Made by a program: the position numbers and the translations under genes
DNA from: Shewanella sp. MBTL60-007
GTDB lineage: Bacteria > Pseudomonadota > Gammaproteobacteria > Enterobacterales > Shewanellaceae
Length of the DNA stretch: 64,000 bases
Assembly: GCF_019654915.1 (NCBI RefSeq)
Contig: NZ_BPET01000027.1
Coordinates: forward strand, 1 to 64,000
Direction of reading: 5' to 3'
In this document: positions 35,894-44,138 of the stretch, one piece after another
Position numbering within the stretch: position 1 is the stretch's first letter
Layout of the letters: each line of letters opens with the position of its first letter
The notes under the pieces: model-generated
What the model was told of the DNA's origin: nothing
Database searches by the model: none
The model's input: the letters and a program-made list of their open reading frames with translations, nothing else

Positions 35894-36181
35894 TTAGCTT
35901 CGCTTAATGCGTACAACCTTAAAGATATCCATTTCAAATCCGGCTAGCCCCTGCGTGTCAGGGTAATACGTCATATTTACTCTTGCGCCGTTGAGGCTTT
36001 TGTATTTTTTGGTGCGGCGGAAGGTAAAAGGTGTATCACAGTCATCAATCATTACTGTGTGTTGTACCCAATCATCTTTAACCCTTTGTGTGTGCGAGCA
36101 AACCTTTACACCTTCAGAGTGAACGAGCTTATCGTGCTTAACCAACATCTTGTCTACTGTGGACTTCACAACTTCCTCCAT
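35894..36181 (-). CDS. hypothetical protein
   Basis: A 95-residue protein with a basic, beta-rich C-terminal half (HTVMIDDCDTPFTFRRTKKYK, then MTYYPDTQGLAGFEMDIFKVVRI). No membrane segment, signal or named motif is seen. Its composition and codon use look like real protein. It stands alone, downstream of the FAD oxidoreductase gene's terminal region and on the same strand as its neighbours. Confidence 0.55.
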   Translation of the reverse strand: MEEVVKSTVDKMLVKHDKLVHSEGVKVCSHTQRVKDDWVQHTVMIDDCDTPFTFRRTKKYKSLNGARVNMTYYPDTQGLAGFEMDIFKVVRIKRS

Positions 36182-36237
36182 AGCAAAAAACTAAGCTATA
36201 AAAGTAGCACACACCGCCAGTTGTGTAAAAAAATTGC

Positions 36238-37587
36238 CTAGAAATAGCGATCTTTTAACCAGCCGTAATGGTAATACCCCCACTGCCCTAATCGCCTTAA
36301 GCTGGCTCCGGGAAATCGTGGTGCAGCCTGATGATATAAAGGCAAGTTAGGTGCGGGCTTACCTACAATTTTCTCTGCTAGGCGATAGGCCGCCTGAGCA
36401 CTAAAAGACACTCCGGCTCCACAGTAGCCAATGCTGTAGCCAACTCCGTTCCGTTCAAATACATGGGGAATATCATCTAGGGTAGCAGCAATCCAACCAG
36501 TCCAGTTATAGGCCAACTTCTTATTTTTTAATGCAGGAAAACATTGGCTTAAAGCATACTTAAGCCTCTCTTGATACACAGGGTTTTGTGCATCCCGCCC
36601 GAAAATAGCCCCTCTACCGCCGAAAAGCAGCCGATTATCGGGCAATAAACGATAATAATATTTCAATATACGGGTATCCATTACCACTTCTCGAGTATGA
36701 ATACCTGATGCAGCAAGCTCATCTGGCGTTAAAGGCTCGGTAACAATGATATTGCTTAAGATAGGCAAAAAACGTTTATCCAGTACAGGATTAAAACGCT
36801 TAGGTGTATAACCATTTCCCAAGCTTACTACCTTCTTCGTCCTTAGCTCGCCATTTGATGTAATTAGCCTATGAACGCCATTCTCCGCAATCCAGGATTC
36901 AACGCAGCTTTGCTCATAAAGAGGAACCTTTAGTTTTTCAACCATCTGTTTGTAACCAAGCAGTAATTTTAGGGGGTTAACGCCAAATCCTTGTTCAACT
37001 CTTAGGGCTCCATAGGCTTGATGATGAGCCATATACTCGGATTTAAGCCGTGCTTGGCTGATAAGTTGTGGTTTCTCTCCAAAATACTTATCGATGAAGT
37101 GAGCCGTATCGCTTAGTTGTTTAAAGGCATTGCGGTTATGGGCAATCTTAAGATACCCCTTGTCCTGGGGTTCACAATCAATCTGATGCTCAGCTATTAA
37201 GCTTTCTACCCGTTCAACCGCTTGGGAAAATTCATTATGAATACCCTTAGCTACACCTAAATCCCAACGTTGCGCCATTTTACTGTAGCCTAAACGCCCT
37301 GAGCCACTTAATACAAAACCGGCATTTCTAGCGCTGGCGCCAAACCCTATTCTATTGGCTTCGAGGAGACAGACATCTACATGATGATTTTTAGCGAGAT
37401 AGTATGCGGTCAGGAGGCCAGTATAGCCTCCTCCTATGATGGCTATATCAGCTTGAGTTTGCGCTCTAAGAGGTTGTTTTGGCGTATCGAGTGCGATGGT
37501 ATCAGACCAGTACGAACTGCACGGTGAAAGTGATTTAGGTGAAGTAGCAATTAAAGGGTCAAAACTGTCACTTTGTTGATTGGTCAT
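36238..37587 (-). CDS. FAD-dependent amine/amino-acid oxidoreductase (DAO family, PuuB-like)
   Basis: A 449-residue flavoenzyme of the D-amino-acid-oxidase/GlpD fold. The dinucleotide motif ADIAIIGGGYTGLLTAYYLA is at about residues 46-65; the second FAD contact RIGFGASARNAGFVLSG follows. The order of motifs and the N-terminal SYWSDTIA resemble PuuB and related gamma-glutamylputrescine or sarcosine-type oxidases. A strong AGGAGGGGG ribosome site precedes the ATG. A GNAT acetyltransferase gene ends 11 bases upstream on the same strand, so the two form an operon, perhaps for oxidation and acetylation of the same amine; that is inference. Confidence 0.82.
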   Translation of the reverse strand: MTNQQSDSFDPLIATSPKSLSPCSSYWSDTIALDTPKQPLRAQTQADIAIIGGGYTGLLTAYYLAKNHHVDVCLLEANRIGFGASARNAGFVLSGSGRLGYSKMAQRWDLGVAKGIHNEFSQAVERVESLIAEHQIDCEPQDKGYLKIAHNRNAFKQLSDTAHFIDKYFGEKPQLISQARLKSEYMAHHQAYGALRVEQGFGVNPLKLLLGYKQMVEKLKVPLYEQSCVESWIAENGVHRLITSNGELRTKKVVSLGNGYTPKRFNPVLDKRFLPILSNIIVTEPLTPDELAASGIHTREVVMDTRILKYYYRLLPDNRLLFGGRGAIFGRDAQNPVYQERLKYALSQCFPALKNKKLAYNWTGWIAATLDDIPHVFERNGVGYSIGYCGAGVSFSAQAAYRLAEKIVGKPAPNLPLYHQAAPRFPGASLRRLGQWGYYHYGWLKDRYF

Positions 37588-37598
37588 CTTTCCCCCTC

Positions 37599-38177
37599 CT
37601 AAAACTTCAGCAACATTTCACATGCCACGCAATGACAATTAGAGCCACACAAGATACACACATAGTCTGGATGTTCGTCGGTATCACTCCACCTGTTAGG
37701 GTGCTCTTTTATCAATTTACCACCCGCTTTTGTGAAGTATTTAACGGCTGCATTATTAGGGCTTTGCTGCCAAAGGTGACTGACACCAGCAGACGCTCCC
37801 TGCTGCGTTAATGCAGAAATGGACGCCTGAAGTAATCTGCCGCCTAATCCTTTGCCTCTGGCCTCTTCAGCGACCGTATTACACTTAAAATACCCCACTC
37901 TCTCTGCTTCTATGCCCCATCTATTTGGCGAACACCATTTATCTACGGTCCACTGACCAGGGGCGTAGCAGAGTCTAAAACCAAGTAAGTGCTGTTTATC
38001 AATTGCAACGAAACAGCTGTTAATGCCGTTTTTATGTCCGAGATTGACGATATGAGCTAAGGACTTTTCGTCTAGGTAGCCATCTCCATGTACTTGGTTT
38101 CCAAGCGCTATAACGGCATCGAAGTGTTTTGTGGCGAGAGGAATAATCATGGGTATTTTTATCATAAAAGTTAACAC
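37599..38177 (-). CDS. GNAT N-acetyltransferase with C-terminal cysteine cluster
   Basis: A 192-residue protein with the acetyl-CoA loop EEARGKGLGGRLLQASI near residues 103-119 and a C-terminal YFTKAGGKLI, both typical of GNAT enzymes. Unusually, the tail carries five cysteines in 13 residues (CILCGSNCHCVAC), like a small metal site. The first codons are uncertain: GTG at 38177, ATG at 38165 and ATG at 38150 are all possible and none has a clear ribosome site. It is probably co-transcribed with the downstream FAD oxidoreductase. Confidence 0.75.
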   Translation of the reverse strand: MLTFMIKIPMIIPLATKHFDAVIALGNQVHGDGYLDEKSLAHIVNLGHKNGINSCFVAIDKQHLLGFRLCYAPGQWTVDKWCSPNRWGIEAERVGYFKCNTVAEEARGKGLGGRLLQASISALTQQGASAGVSHLWQQSPNNAAVKYFTKAGGKLIKEHPNRWSDTDEHPDYVCILCGSNCHCVACEMLLKF

Positions 38178-38249
38178 TCATGACACATTAACATGTTTTT
38201 TACAACACGCCCTCTCTGGAGATGTCAATCGCGTCAATTATCATCAAGC

Positions 38250-38283
38250 AAAAAAAAGCGTTATGTCTTAGACATAACGCTTT
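38250..38283 (-). terminator. terminator of the RimB-RimK fusion gene
   Basis: AAAGCGTTATGTC and GACATAACGCTTT pair around TTA; on the minus strand a seven-base T-run follows. Confidence 0.9.
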
Positions 38284-38308
38284 CTAGTGAAACTAGGAGC
38301 TTAGCCAG

Positions 38309-39685
38309 TTACTCCGGCTTCCATCCTAATTTCTTTTCGATTGATTCAATCATCGCACCAGCGATGTCAATACCTGTTGCTGACTCGATACCTTCAAGTC
38401 CTGGCGAGGAGTTGATCTCTAGTAACAGAGGTCCTCTACTAGAACGAATAATATCAACACCAGCAACGCGTAGGCCCATGGTCTTCGCTGCTTTCAGTGC
38501 CAGCTGCTTCTCTGCTGCGCTTACAGAAACAATCGATGCGCTGCCGCCTTGGTGAATGTTAGCTCTAAACTCACCAGGAGCTGCTGTACGCTCTATAGAA
38601 GCAACAACCTTACCGTCAATGACGAAGCAACGTAAATCTTTACCTTGAGCTTCTTTAATGAATTCCTGCACGAGCAAGTTAACGTGTAGCGATTTAAATG
38701 CGTTAATCACACTTTCAGCCGCTTTAGTTGTTTCTGCTAATACAACACCCTTACCTTGAGTACCCTCAAGTAACTTAACGATAAGCGGTGCACCGCCCAC
38801 CATATCGATAAGATCTTTAGTATCAACAGGTGAGTTAGCAAAACCACTCGTTGGAATATCTAGGTTGTTCTTTTGCAGTAACTGTAACGAGAATAACTTG
38901 TCTCTTGAGCGAGTTATCGCTTCAGAAGTATTCAACGCCATAATATTCAAGCTTTCAAAGTGACGTGTTAAAGCACAGCCATAGAAAGTCATACTCGGTC
39001 TGATGCGAGGAATTACTGCATCAAGATCATTCAAGATACGGCCACCACGGTAATGCACTTCTGGCTCTGATGCATCGAGTTTTAAATAGCACTGCTTGAT
39101 GTTCAAGAACACCATTTCATGGCCGCGTTGCTCGCCTGCTTCAATGATACGCTGGTTGCTGTATAAGTCAGGGTTACTTGCTAGCAAACCTATCTTTAAA
39201 CCGCTTTTCTTAGCCGTTTTAACACCGTAAAGCTGTTCAACTTCAGCTTCGTTTTGCTCACCTAAGCAAAATGATGCAGATGGATCGACTAGTGTTTTGT
39301 TGCTCATCGCTTCACGGCCTAACAGCATACGGTAACCCATGCTGTCACGATTCGTTAGAGTAAGCTCAACTTCCCAAGCGTGACCACCCAGCTGGATGAC
39401 TGATGCAATAACGTAACGCTTTTCTATTTCGCCGTTAGAACTCTTGATGTTACGACGGTCAACAACTTTACTTTCACATCTTAGGATGATCTTGCGACTG
39501 TTTTGTATCGGGTGAAGTTCAAAAGAAACCCATGGCTCGCCTTCTCTTTTAAAAGGACGGATATTTACAGCATGGATTGATGACGTTCTGGCGCCAGAGT
39601 CAACTCTAGCCTTAATTGCAGGAACACCAAGAGCGGGGAATGCACACCACTCTTCACTTCCGATAATAAACTTATTGTCGCTCAT
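38309..39685 (-). CDS. rimK: fusion of retropepsin-like (RimB/DUF) domain and RimK-type glutamate ligase
   Basis: A 458-residue two-domain protein. The first 140 residues are the family formerly called ATP-dependent zinc protease, which has a retropepsin-like fold; the catalytic-type motif DSGARTSS is at about 29-36 and MLLGREAM closes the barrel. From about 160 the protein is a RimK-type ATP-grasp ligase: RIRPSMTFYG, the ATP-binding LIVKLLEGTQGKGVVLAE, and LLEINSSPGLEGIE. E. coli RimK adds glutamates to ribosomal protein S6. Here a ligase and a likely peptidase sit in one chain. It is monocistronic with a strong terminator. Confidence 0.88.
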   Translation of the reverse strand: MSDNKFIIGSEEWCAFPALGVPAIKARVDSGARTSSIHAVNIRPFKREGEPWVSFELHPIQNSRKIILRCESKVVDRRNIKSSNGEIEKRYVIASVIQLGGHAWEVELTLTNRDSMGYRMLLGREAMSNKTLVDPSASFCLGEQNEAEVEQLYGVKTAKKSGLKIGLLASNPDLYSNQRIIEAGEQRGHEMVFLNIKQCYLKLDASEPEVHYRGGRILNDLDAVIPRIRPSMTFYGCALTRHFESLNIMALNTSEAITRSRDKLFSLQLLQKNNLDIPTSGFANSPVDTKDLIDMVGGAPLIVKLLEGTQGKGVVLAETTKAAESVINAFKSLHVNLLVQEFIKEAQGKDLRCFVIDGKVVASIERTAAPGEFRANIHQGGSASIVSVSAAEKQLALKAAKTMGLRVAGVDIIRSSRGPLLLEINSSPGLEGIESATGIDIAGAMIESIEKKLGWKPE

Positions 39686-40042
39686 TACAATTCTTCCAGT
39701 TAAGTTAAATTAAGGAGCGCGAAAGTACTCCTTTTTTCAGCAGATGCAAACTAAATTTTAGTTATTTACTGCATTCGGATAGAATTTTTTCTAAAATCCT
39801 GAAAATTGAGACATCTATCGTGGTTTGTTAGCCGTATAAACGGCTAAAGTCACCTGAAAACGAATTAATCGTATAGGCTATCAAAAATACGACTTTCTTA
39901 GTAGTTTAGCTCGGTTAATTTTAATTTATGACCACATATAATGCTAACTTTTAGCTATTAAATCAGTGTAACGTTCAACCAATAACTGCAAGTCGCTACG
40001 AATGGTTAGTCAACCTTCAATGTGACAGTATTAACACAAGCT
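39686..40042. other. intergenic region with small hairpin
   Basis: No gene is seen. TTAGCCGT and ACGGCTAA form an eight-base hairpin at 39828-39847 without T-run. The region separates two minus-strand genes and probably holds the rimK promoter. Confidence 0.4.
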
Positions 40043-40735
40043 CTACCAATCAATACTGCTGCCCTGATAATCATAGAAGCGACCACTTTGCTCAAATGTT
40101 AATTCCTTTATTACCGCCATCATCCCTCTTACAGAGGCATCGGTATCAATAAGTGCATTAGGTCCGCCCATGTCTGTCTTCACCCACCCGGGATGCAGAG
40201 CCACGCACCTTATACCATCTGGTCGAAGATCGATCGAAAGTGACTTAACTATAGAATTCAGTGCGGCTTTAGAGGAGCGATAATAGTATCCCCCGCCACT
40301 ACTGTTATCAGACATGCTACCGACTTTAGACGAAATAAACACTAATGCCGCGCCGGAGGAGCGTTTCAGGTTCTCATACAAGGCTTCTGTAAGTACAAGG
40401 GGAGCTATGGTGTTGACTTCAAGTACTGTACGCCATTGCTTAACATCAGTATCACCAAATCGCACTCCCTTTGGGCCATAATACCCGGCGTTATGTATCA
40501 ATAGGTCGATGGGATCAGTACCTAATTTTTGATTCAATGTTGCGATAGAGTCAGCGGAAGTTACTTCGAGATCAATAACTTGAAGTTGATTAAAACGGGA
40601 CATCATTTGGCAAAGCTCAGGGGCATTACTCGGATCCCTACAGCATGCACTTACCCGCCACCCATCAGCTAAATAGTGCTCAACAAAGGTTAGGCCTATT
40701 CCTCGATTAGCCCCGGTAATCACAACATGTTTCAC
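40043..40735 (-). CDS. SDR-family NAD(P) oxidoreductase (C-factor-like)
   Basis: A 230-residue short-chain dehydrogenase. The cofactor motif VITGANRGIGLTFVEHYL is at the N terminus, the NAG strand is LLIHNAGYYG, the catalytic Tyr-x3-Lys is YYRSSKAAL (Tyr, three residues, Lys), and the Ser occurs in FISSKVGS. LHPGWVKTDMGG follows. This pattern is typical of the C-factor/sniffer subgroup. It starts at GTG with GGGAG nine bases upstream. It stands alone; the substrate is unknown. Confidence 0.87.
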   Translation of the reverse strand: MKHVVITGANRGIGLTFVEHYLADGWRVSACCRDPSNAPELCQMMSRFNQLQVIDLEVTSADSIATLNQKLGTDPIDLLIHNAGYYGPKGVRFGDTDVKQWRTVLEVNTIAPLVLTEALYENLKRSSGAALVFISSKVGSMSDNSSGGGYYYRSSKAALNSIVKSLSIDLRPDGIRCVALHPGWVKTDMGGPNALIDTDASVRGMMAVIKELTFEQSGRFYDYQGSSIDW

Positions 40736-40990
40736 TGATTTAACTCCCGTTTTAGTCCATTATTTCGTGTTATTAATTCATTAGTGAGTGAATCAGTAGC
40801 CAAGCCTTTAGATATGCACGTTAATCAGAAAAATCAAATAATCCAATTAAATCAATGTACAAATACTCGTTTAGCGATTCAGGCCTAGCTAATTTGTTTT
40901 GATTTATTGCCATGTCAACGACCAAGCAATATGAAGGTAACTTTAACTCACTTTAAAAATCTTAAGAGTCCAGCCTAACACAAACAAACC

Positions 40991-41380
40991 TTAGTTAAGC
41001 ACAACATAACCACGATTTGTCATACAGTTCTTAATTACCGTTTGCTGCTCTGCTGCGTGGGCATCTTTATTGTTTCGTCTGTCTCGACTGTTAGATAATA
41101 CTCCGACACCGAGTCCAATTGCCGCTCCTTTTTTTGCGCCATCAGTGCCAGAACCACCTGCTATTGCCTTACCAGCAGACCCTATCGCCGCGCCTTTAGC
41201 TGCAGTACCGATAGCACTTCCTTCTGTTTTTTTCTGCTCAACTTGAGTCGCCATTTCGGTACATTGATGCAGATCGTACACATAGTCTTTCTCATCGACA
41301 CCCGTTTTATCTACAACGATATTTGCCATCGCACTCAACGGTAGTAACAACAAGCCTAGGGTTATTAGATTACGCCTCAT
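40991..41380 (-). CDS. exported glycine-zipper protein
   Basis: A 129-residue exported protein. A cleavable signal peptide (MRRNLITLGLLLLPLSAMA) is followed by a short domain with one cysteine (YDLHQCTEMA) and then by small-residue repeats (GTAAKGAAIGSAGKAIAGG, GAKKGAAIGLGVG), the glycine-zipper pattern that packs against or inserts into membranes. A second cysteine near the C terminus (IKNCMTNRGY) could form a disulfide with the first. GAGGAAAC marks the start. It probably resides in the periplasm or outer membrane; the role is unknown. Confidence 0.75.
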   Translation of the reverse strand: MRRNLITLGLLLLPLSAMANIVVDKTGVDEKDYVYDLHQCTEMATQVEQKKTEGSAIGTAAKGAAIGSAGKAIAGGSGTDGAKKGAAIGLGVGVLSNSRDRRNNKDAHAAEQQTVIKNCMTNRGYVVLN

Positions 41381-41527
41381 TCAATGTTTCCTCTTTATCA
41401 ACAATTTCTTCGAAAAATCGATAACAGAATCAACTGCATTAGTCTGTTTTGATTTCCGCTTCTTATCAATTATAGTACAGCGTTCTACCTGTCTGGCTCT
41501 TGAACAAGATTTCACTTAGGCGCATTA

Positions 41528-42550
41528 ATGGATCTTATGAATAACTCAATTGAAAATGTTTTAGCCGAATTTTTTAAGTCGACTGATTTCAAAAAAATCG
41601 AAATTATTCAATCACTTTGGTCTGGATATGGCGAAATTGCTAGATACCGCTTTACCTCACCTGAGTTAATTCAAAAGTTTGGTATTAGACAATTTATTGT
41701 TAAACACGTCTCTCCTCCCAGACAGGTTTGCCATCCCAGAGGTTGGTCAACTTCGGTGTCCCATCAACGAAAAGTCGACTCTTATAAAGTTGAAGTTAAC
41801 TTTTATAAAACCTTCGCCGAACAATGCGATGCTCAGTGCCGCGTCCCGACCTTTATTGGCGAGCATCGTTTTATTGAGAACGGTAACCCATGCCAACTCA
41901 TCTTAATGTCAGACCTCGATGATCAGGGCTTTCCTATTCGAGCGACAAACCTAACAGTCCAGCAAACAAAATTGTGCATTCGTTGGTTAGCGCATTTTCA
42001 TGCAAAATTTATTAACTCTTCAACAGACCACAAACATGATGGACTTTGGACAATCGGCAGTTACTGGCATCTTGCGACTCGCCTTGAAGAATGGCAGGCG
42101 ATGCCGAGTTCAAAGCTGAAAGAGAGTGCTTCTAAAATCGATAAAGCATTGAATAAATGCAAATATAAAACCATTATTCACGGTGATGCAAAGGTTGCTA
42201 ATTTCTGTTTCACTCCTAATTATTCCGATGTCGCCGCTGTTGATTTTCAGTATGTAGGTAGTGGCACCGGTGTTAAAGACTTAATCTATCTGATAGGCAG
42301 TTGTTTATCGGAAACAGAGTGCAAGAATAATTTTACGTTATTAGTGAATGATTATTTTGACTGTTTAACCCATGCTTTAGGCTTATACCAGCCTATGTTA
42401 GACGCTAATTTAGTGGTTATAGAGTGGCAAGAGTTGGTGGATTTAGCCTGGGCTGACTTCGAACGCTTTCTTGTGGGTTGGGCTCCTGACCACAAAAAGA
42501 GAAATCAATTTAGCCAGATGATCACAAATCGAGCCCTAGCATCCATTTGA
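41528..42550 (+). CDS. phosphotransferase of the EcKL/aminoglycoside-kinase-like fold
   Basis: A 340-residue protein kinase-like phosphotransferase. The nucleotide-binding lysine region is RQFIVKHVSPP; the catalytic loop is IIHGDAKVANFCF near residue 219, and the metal-binding Asp is in AAVDFQYVGSG, the layout of the ecdysteroid-kinase-like/choline-kinase-like branch. It is cytoplasmic. The small-molecule substrate cannot be told. The ribosome site is weak; the Met at codon 4 is an alternative start. It is monocistronic. Confidence 0.8.
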   Translation: MDLMNNSIENVLAEFFKSTDFKKIEIIQSLWSGYGEIARYRFTSPELIQKFGIRQFIVKHVSPPRQVCHPRGWSTSVSHQRKVDSYKVEVNFYKTFAEQCDAQCRVPTFIGEHRFIENGNPCQLILMSDLDDQGFPIRATNLTVQQTKLCIRWLAHFHAKFINSSTDHKHDGLWTIGSYWHLATRLEEWQAMPSSKLKESASKIDKALNKCKYKTIIHGDAKVANFCFTPNYSDVAAVDFQYVGSGTGVKDLIYLIGSCLSETECKNNFTLLVNDYFDCLTHALGLYQPMLDANLVVIEWQELVDLAWADFERFLVGWAPDHKKRNQFSQMITNRALASI

Positions 42551-42686
42551 GTTTTATTAAAGAATGTCACCAAGGCTACAAGATTTTATTGCAAGGGTAT
42601 GATTTTGTAATTCGGGATAATAGCGAACGCCTATTTATTTCAATATTCCTAGCTAAGCGAGACTAACCGAAGCTTAATTTTGCAAG

Positions 42687-43193
42687 TCAATACTCATCAT
42701 TTTCTTTTGGATATTCACTCAATAGGTGATCTATGGCTTGGTCAAAAGTATCAATTTGATTTACCGCCATGAACTGTTTTAGTTTTATGACAAGATCATT
42801 GCCAATCTCAATATGAGATTTCTTTTTACGTTTCTTTATTTGTGACAACTCCTTTCGTACCATTCTCCAACCATAATCACTAAAATAGCGGTTAAGCAGT
42901 AAATTGGTTTGTATCAAGGCTTCTTCAACACCTGTCGACTGTTTGCGGATCTTATTTAGCGAAGACAAACTTTCGGTCAACATGATGTAGAGCTGGTCAC
43001 GTTCAACTGTTTCTTCGAATTCGTAAAACCAATCTTTTCTCTTTTCAACTTCCGCCAAAGAGATAAGACGATAGATTAGAGGCAGAGCTACTAGCAATTC
43101 ATCTGCTTCTAACAATTTTAATTTCCGACCTGCCGTAGGTTTTTGCTGATGGTACTGCCAACTCTCCCCTGCACTGTCAATTTTCTTTTGCAT
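42687..43193 (-). CDS. hypothetical protein with C-terminal ribbon-helix-helix-like segment
   Basis: A 168-residue basic cytoplasmic protein. The first two thirds are helical and acidic-basic mixed. After the basic stretch QIKKRKKKSH, the tail IEIGNDLVIKLKQFMAV and FDQAIDHLLSEY reads like a strand followed by two helices, as in ribbon-helix-helix DNA-binding proteins such as MatP, though I see no overall MatP match. It stands alone, and its upstream region carries a 37-base perfect palindrome that could be its binding site. Confidence 0.6.
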   Translation of the reverse strand: MQKKIDSAGESWQYHQQKPTAGRKLKLLEADELLVALPLIYRLISLAEVEKRKDWFYEFEETVERDQLYIMLTESLSSLNKIRKQSTGVEEALIQTNLLLNRYFSDYGWRMVRKELSQIKKRKKKSHIEIGNDLVIKLKQFMAVNQIDTFDQAIDHLLSEYPKENDEY

Positions 43194-43355
43194 TTTACTC
43201 TACTCTCAATAATTTATTTCACCAGACTTTACTGCCGACAAGCTGAATGACTAAAGTATGGTACAACCATATAATAACCAAGTTTGCTTACTAATGCAGT
43301 ATCTAACTCTTTAGTTTTATGTGATTTTTTCTTGAAATGAGCTACGTCTCTAATT

Positions 43356-43392
43356 TGCATTAATAAAATGGTGACACCATTTTATTAATGCA
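43356..43392. repeat. 37-bp perfect palindrome
   Basis: TGCATTAATAAAATGGTG, a central A, then the exact complement of that arm. There are no mismatches over 18 pairs. It lies 163 bases upstream of the RHH-like gene. Confidence 0.95.
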
Positions 43393-43508
43393 TTCAATTA
43401 CAAGTAAGAAGTGGCTGGTATCCTCCACCGCTATCAGTTGTCTTATTTTCAAATCTATAGTGACACACTAACTGATAATTTCGTTTAGCCAGCATATTTC
43501 AGTTTTCC

Positions 43509-43536
43509 CTGAGTGATAGCTGTACCTATCACTCAG
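43509..43536. repeat. inverted repeat 1 of the AGTGATA-N8-TATCACT type
   Basis: Perfect 11-base arms CTGAGTGATAG and CTATCACTCAG around the six bases CTGTAC: 28 bases with an 11-6-11 layout, the same size as a Xer/dif core site. There is no T-run. Confidence 0.85.
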
Positions 43537-44022
43537 CAAAAAGATGCTGCAGAAATTTTACAACTCGACTGTAAAAAGCATCATCGTTTTAGTTATGCTC
43601 ATACGCCATTTAACTTTTAGCTTGAACCACTGAATAGTTCTCGCCTAGAAAGTTAAACATGAATAACTTAGAGAACAGAAAAGTTATACCATCCTGCTAA
43701 TTAAGCGAATACACATATACAGTCGATAACATGATCGAGTCAGCTTATACCTGTGTCGCCCTTTTAATCCTTCGTATCTTTTTATCCTTCGTCTGTTTTA
43801 ATCATAGTTACTTTTAATCATCGGCTGCAGATCCCCGTCTTAATCGCTCATTAATATGGTTAAACCATACTTTAATAAACGTAGCCACCACCAATCTATG
43901 TACTGTTTATTTTAAAAATAGCGCCAATATCCAAAGCACTTAATTTGCTTATTATTTAAGCACCAACCCAGCTCTACGCTTAAATAGTGTTCGCAAAATC
44001 ACCAATACTAGCAAATACTATA

Positions 44023-44056
44023 TCTACCAGTGATAATGGCGATTATCACTGGTAGA
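44023..44056. repeat. inverted repeat 2 of the AGTGATA-N8-TATCACT type
   Basis: Perfect 15-base arms TCTACCAGTGATAAT/ATTATCACTGGTAGA around GGCG, 83 bases before the recombinase start. It shares arms and inner spacing with inverted repeat 1. A competing hairpin ATTATC/GATAAT at 44042-44062 runs into five T residues. Confidence 0.85.
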
Positions 44057-44138
44057 GATAATGGTTTTTCAGTAGAATATTCGCCGTTAAATGATGGATT
44101 TAACGTCACTTTTGTAGATTAAAGGCTAGTGAGGATCA

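Larger units (their letters stand above)
43194..44138. other. 945-bp gene-free region rich in inverted repeats
   Basis: No coding frame is convincing. It lies between the RHH-like gene and the tyrosine recombinase gene and holds a 37-base palindrome, two AGTGATA-N8-TATCACT elements and a smaller hairpin (CGTTAAAT/ATTTAACG, 44085-44105), each listed separately where strong. Confidence 0.6.
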
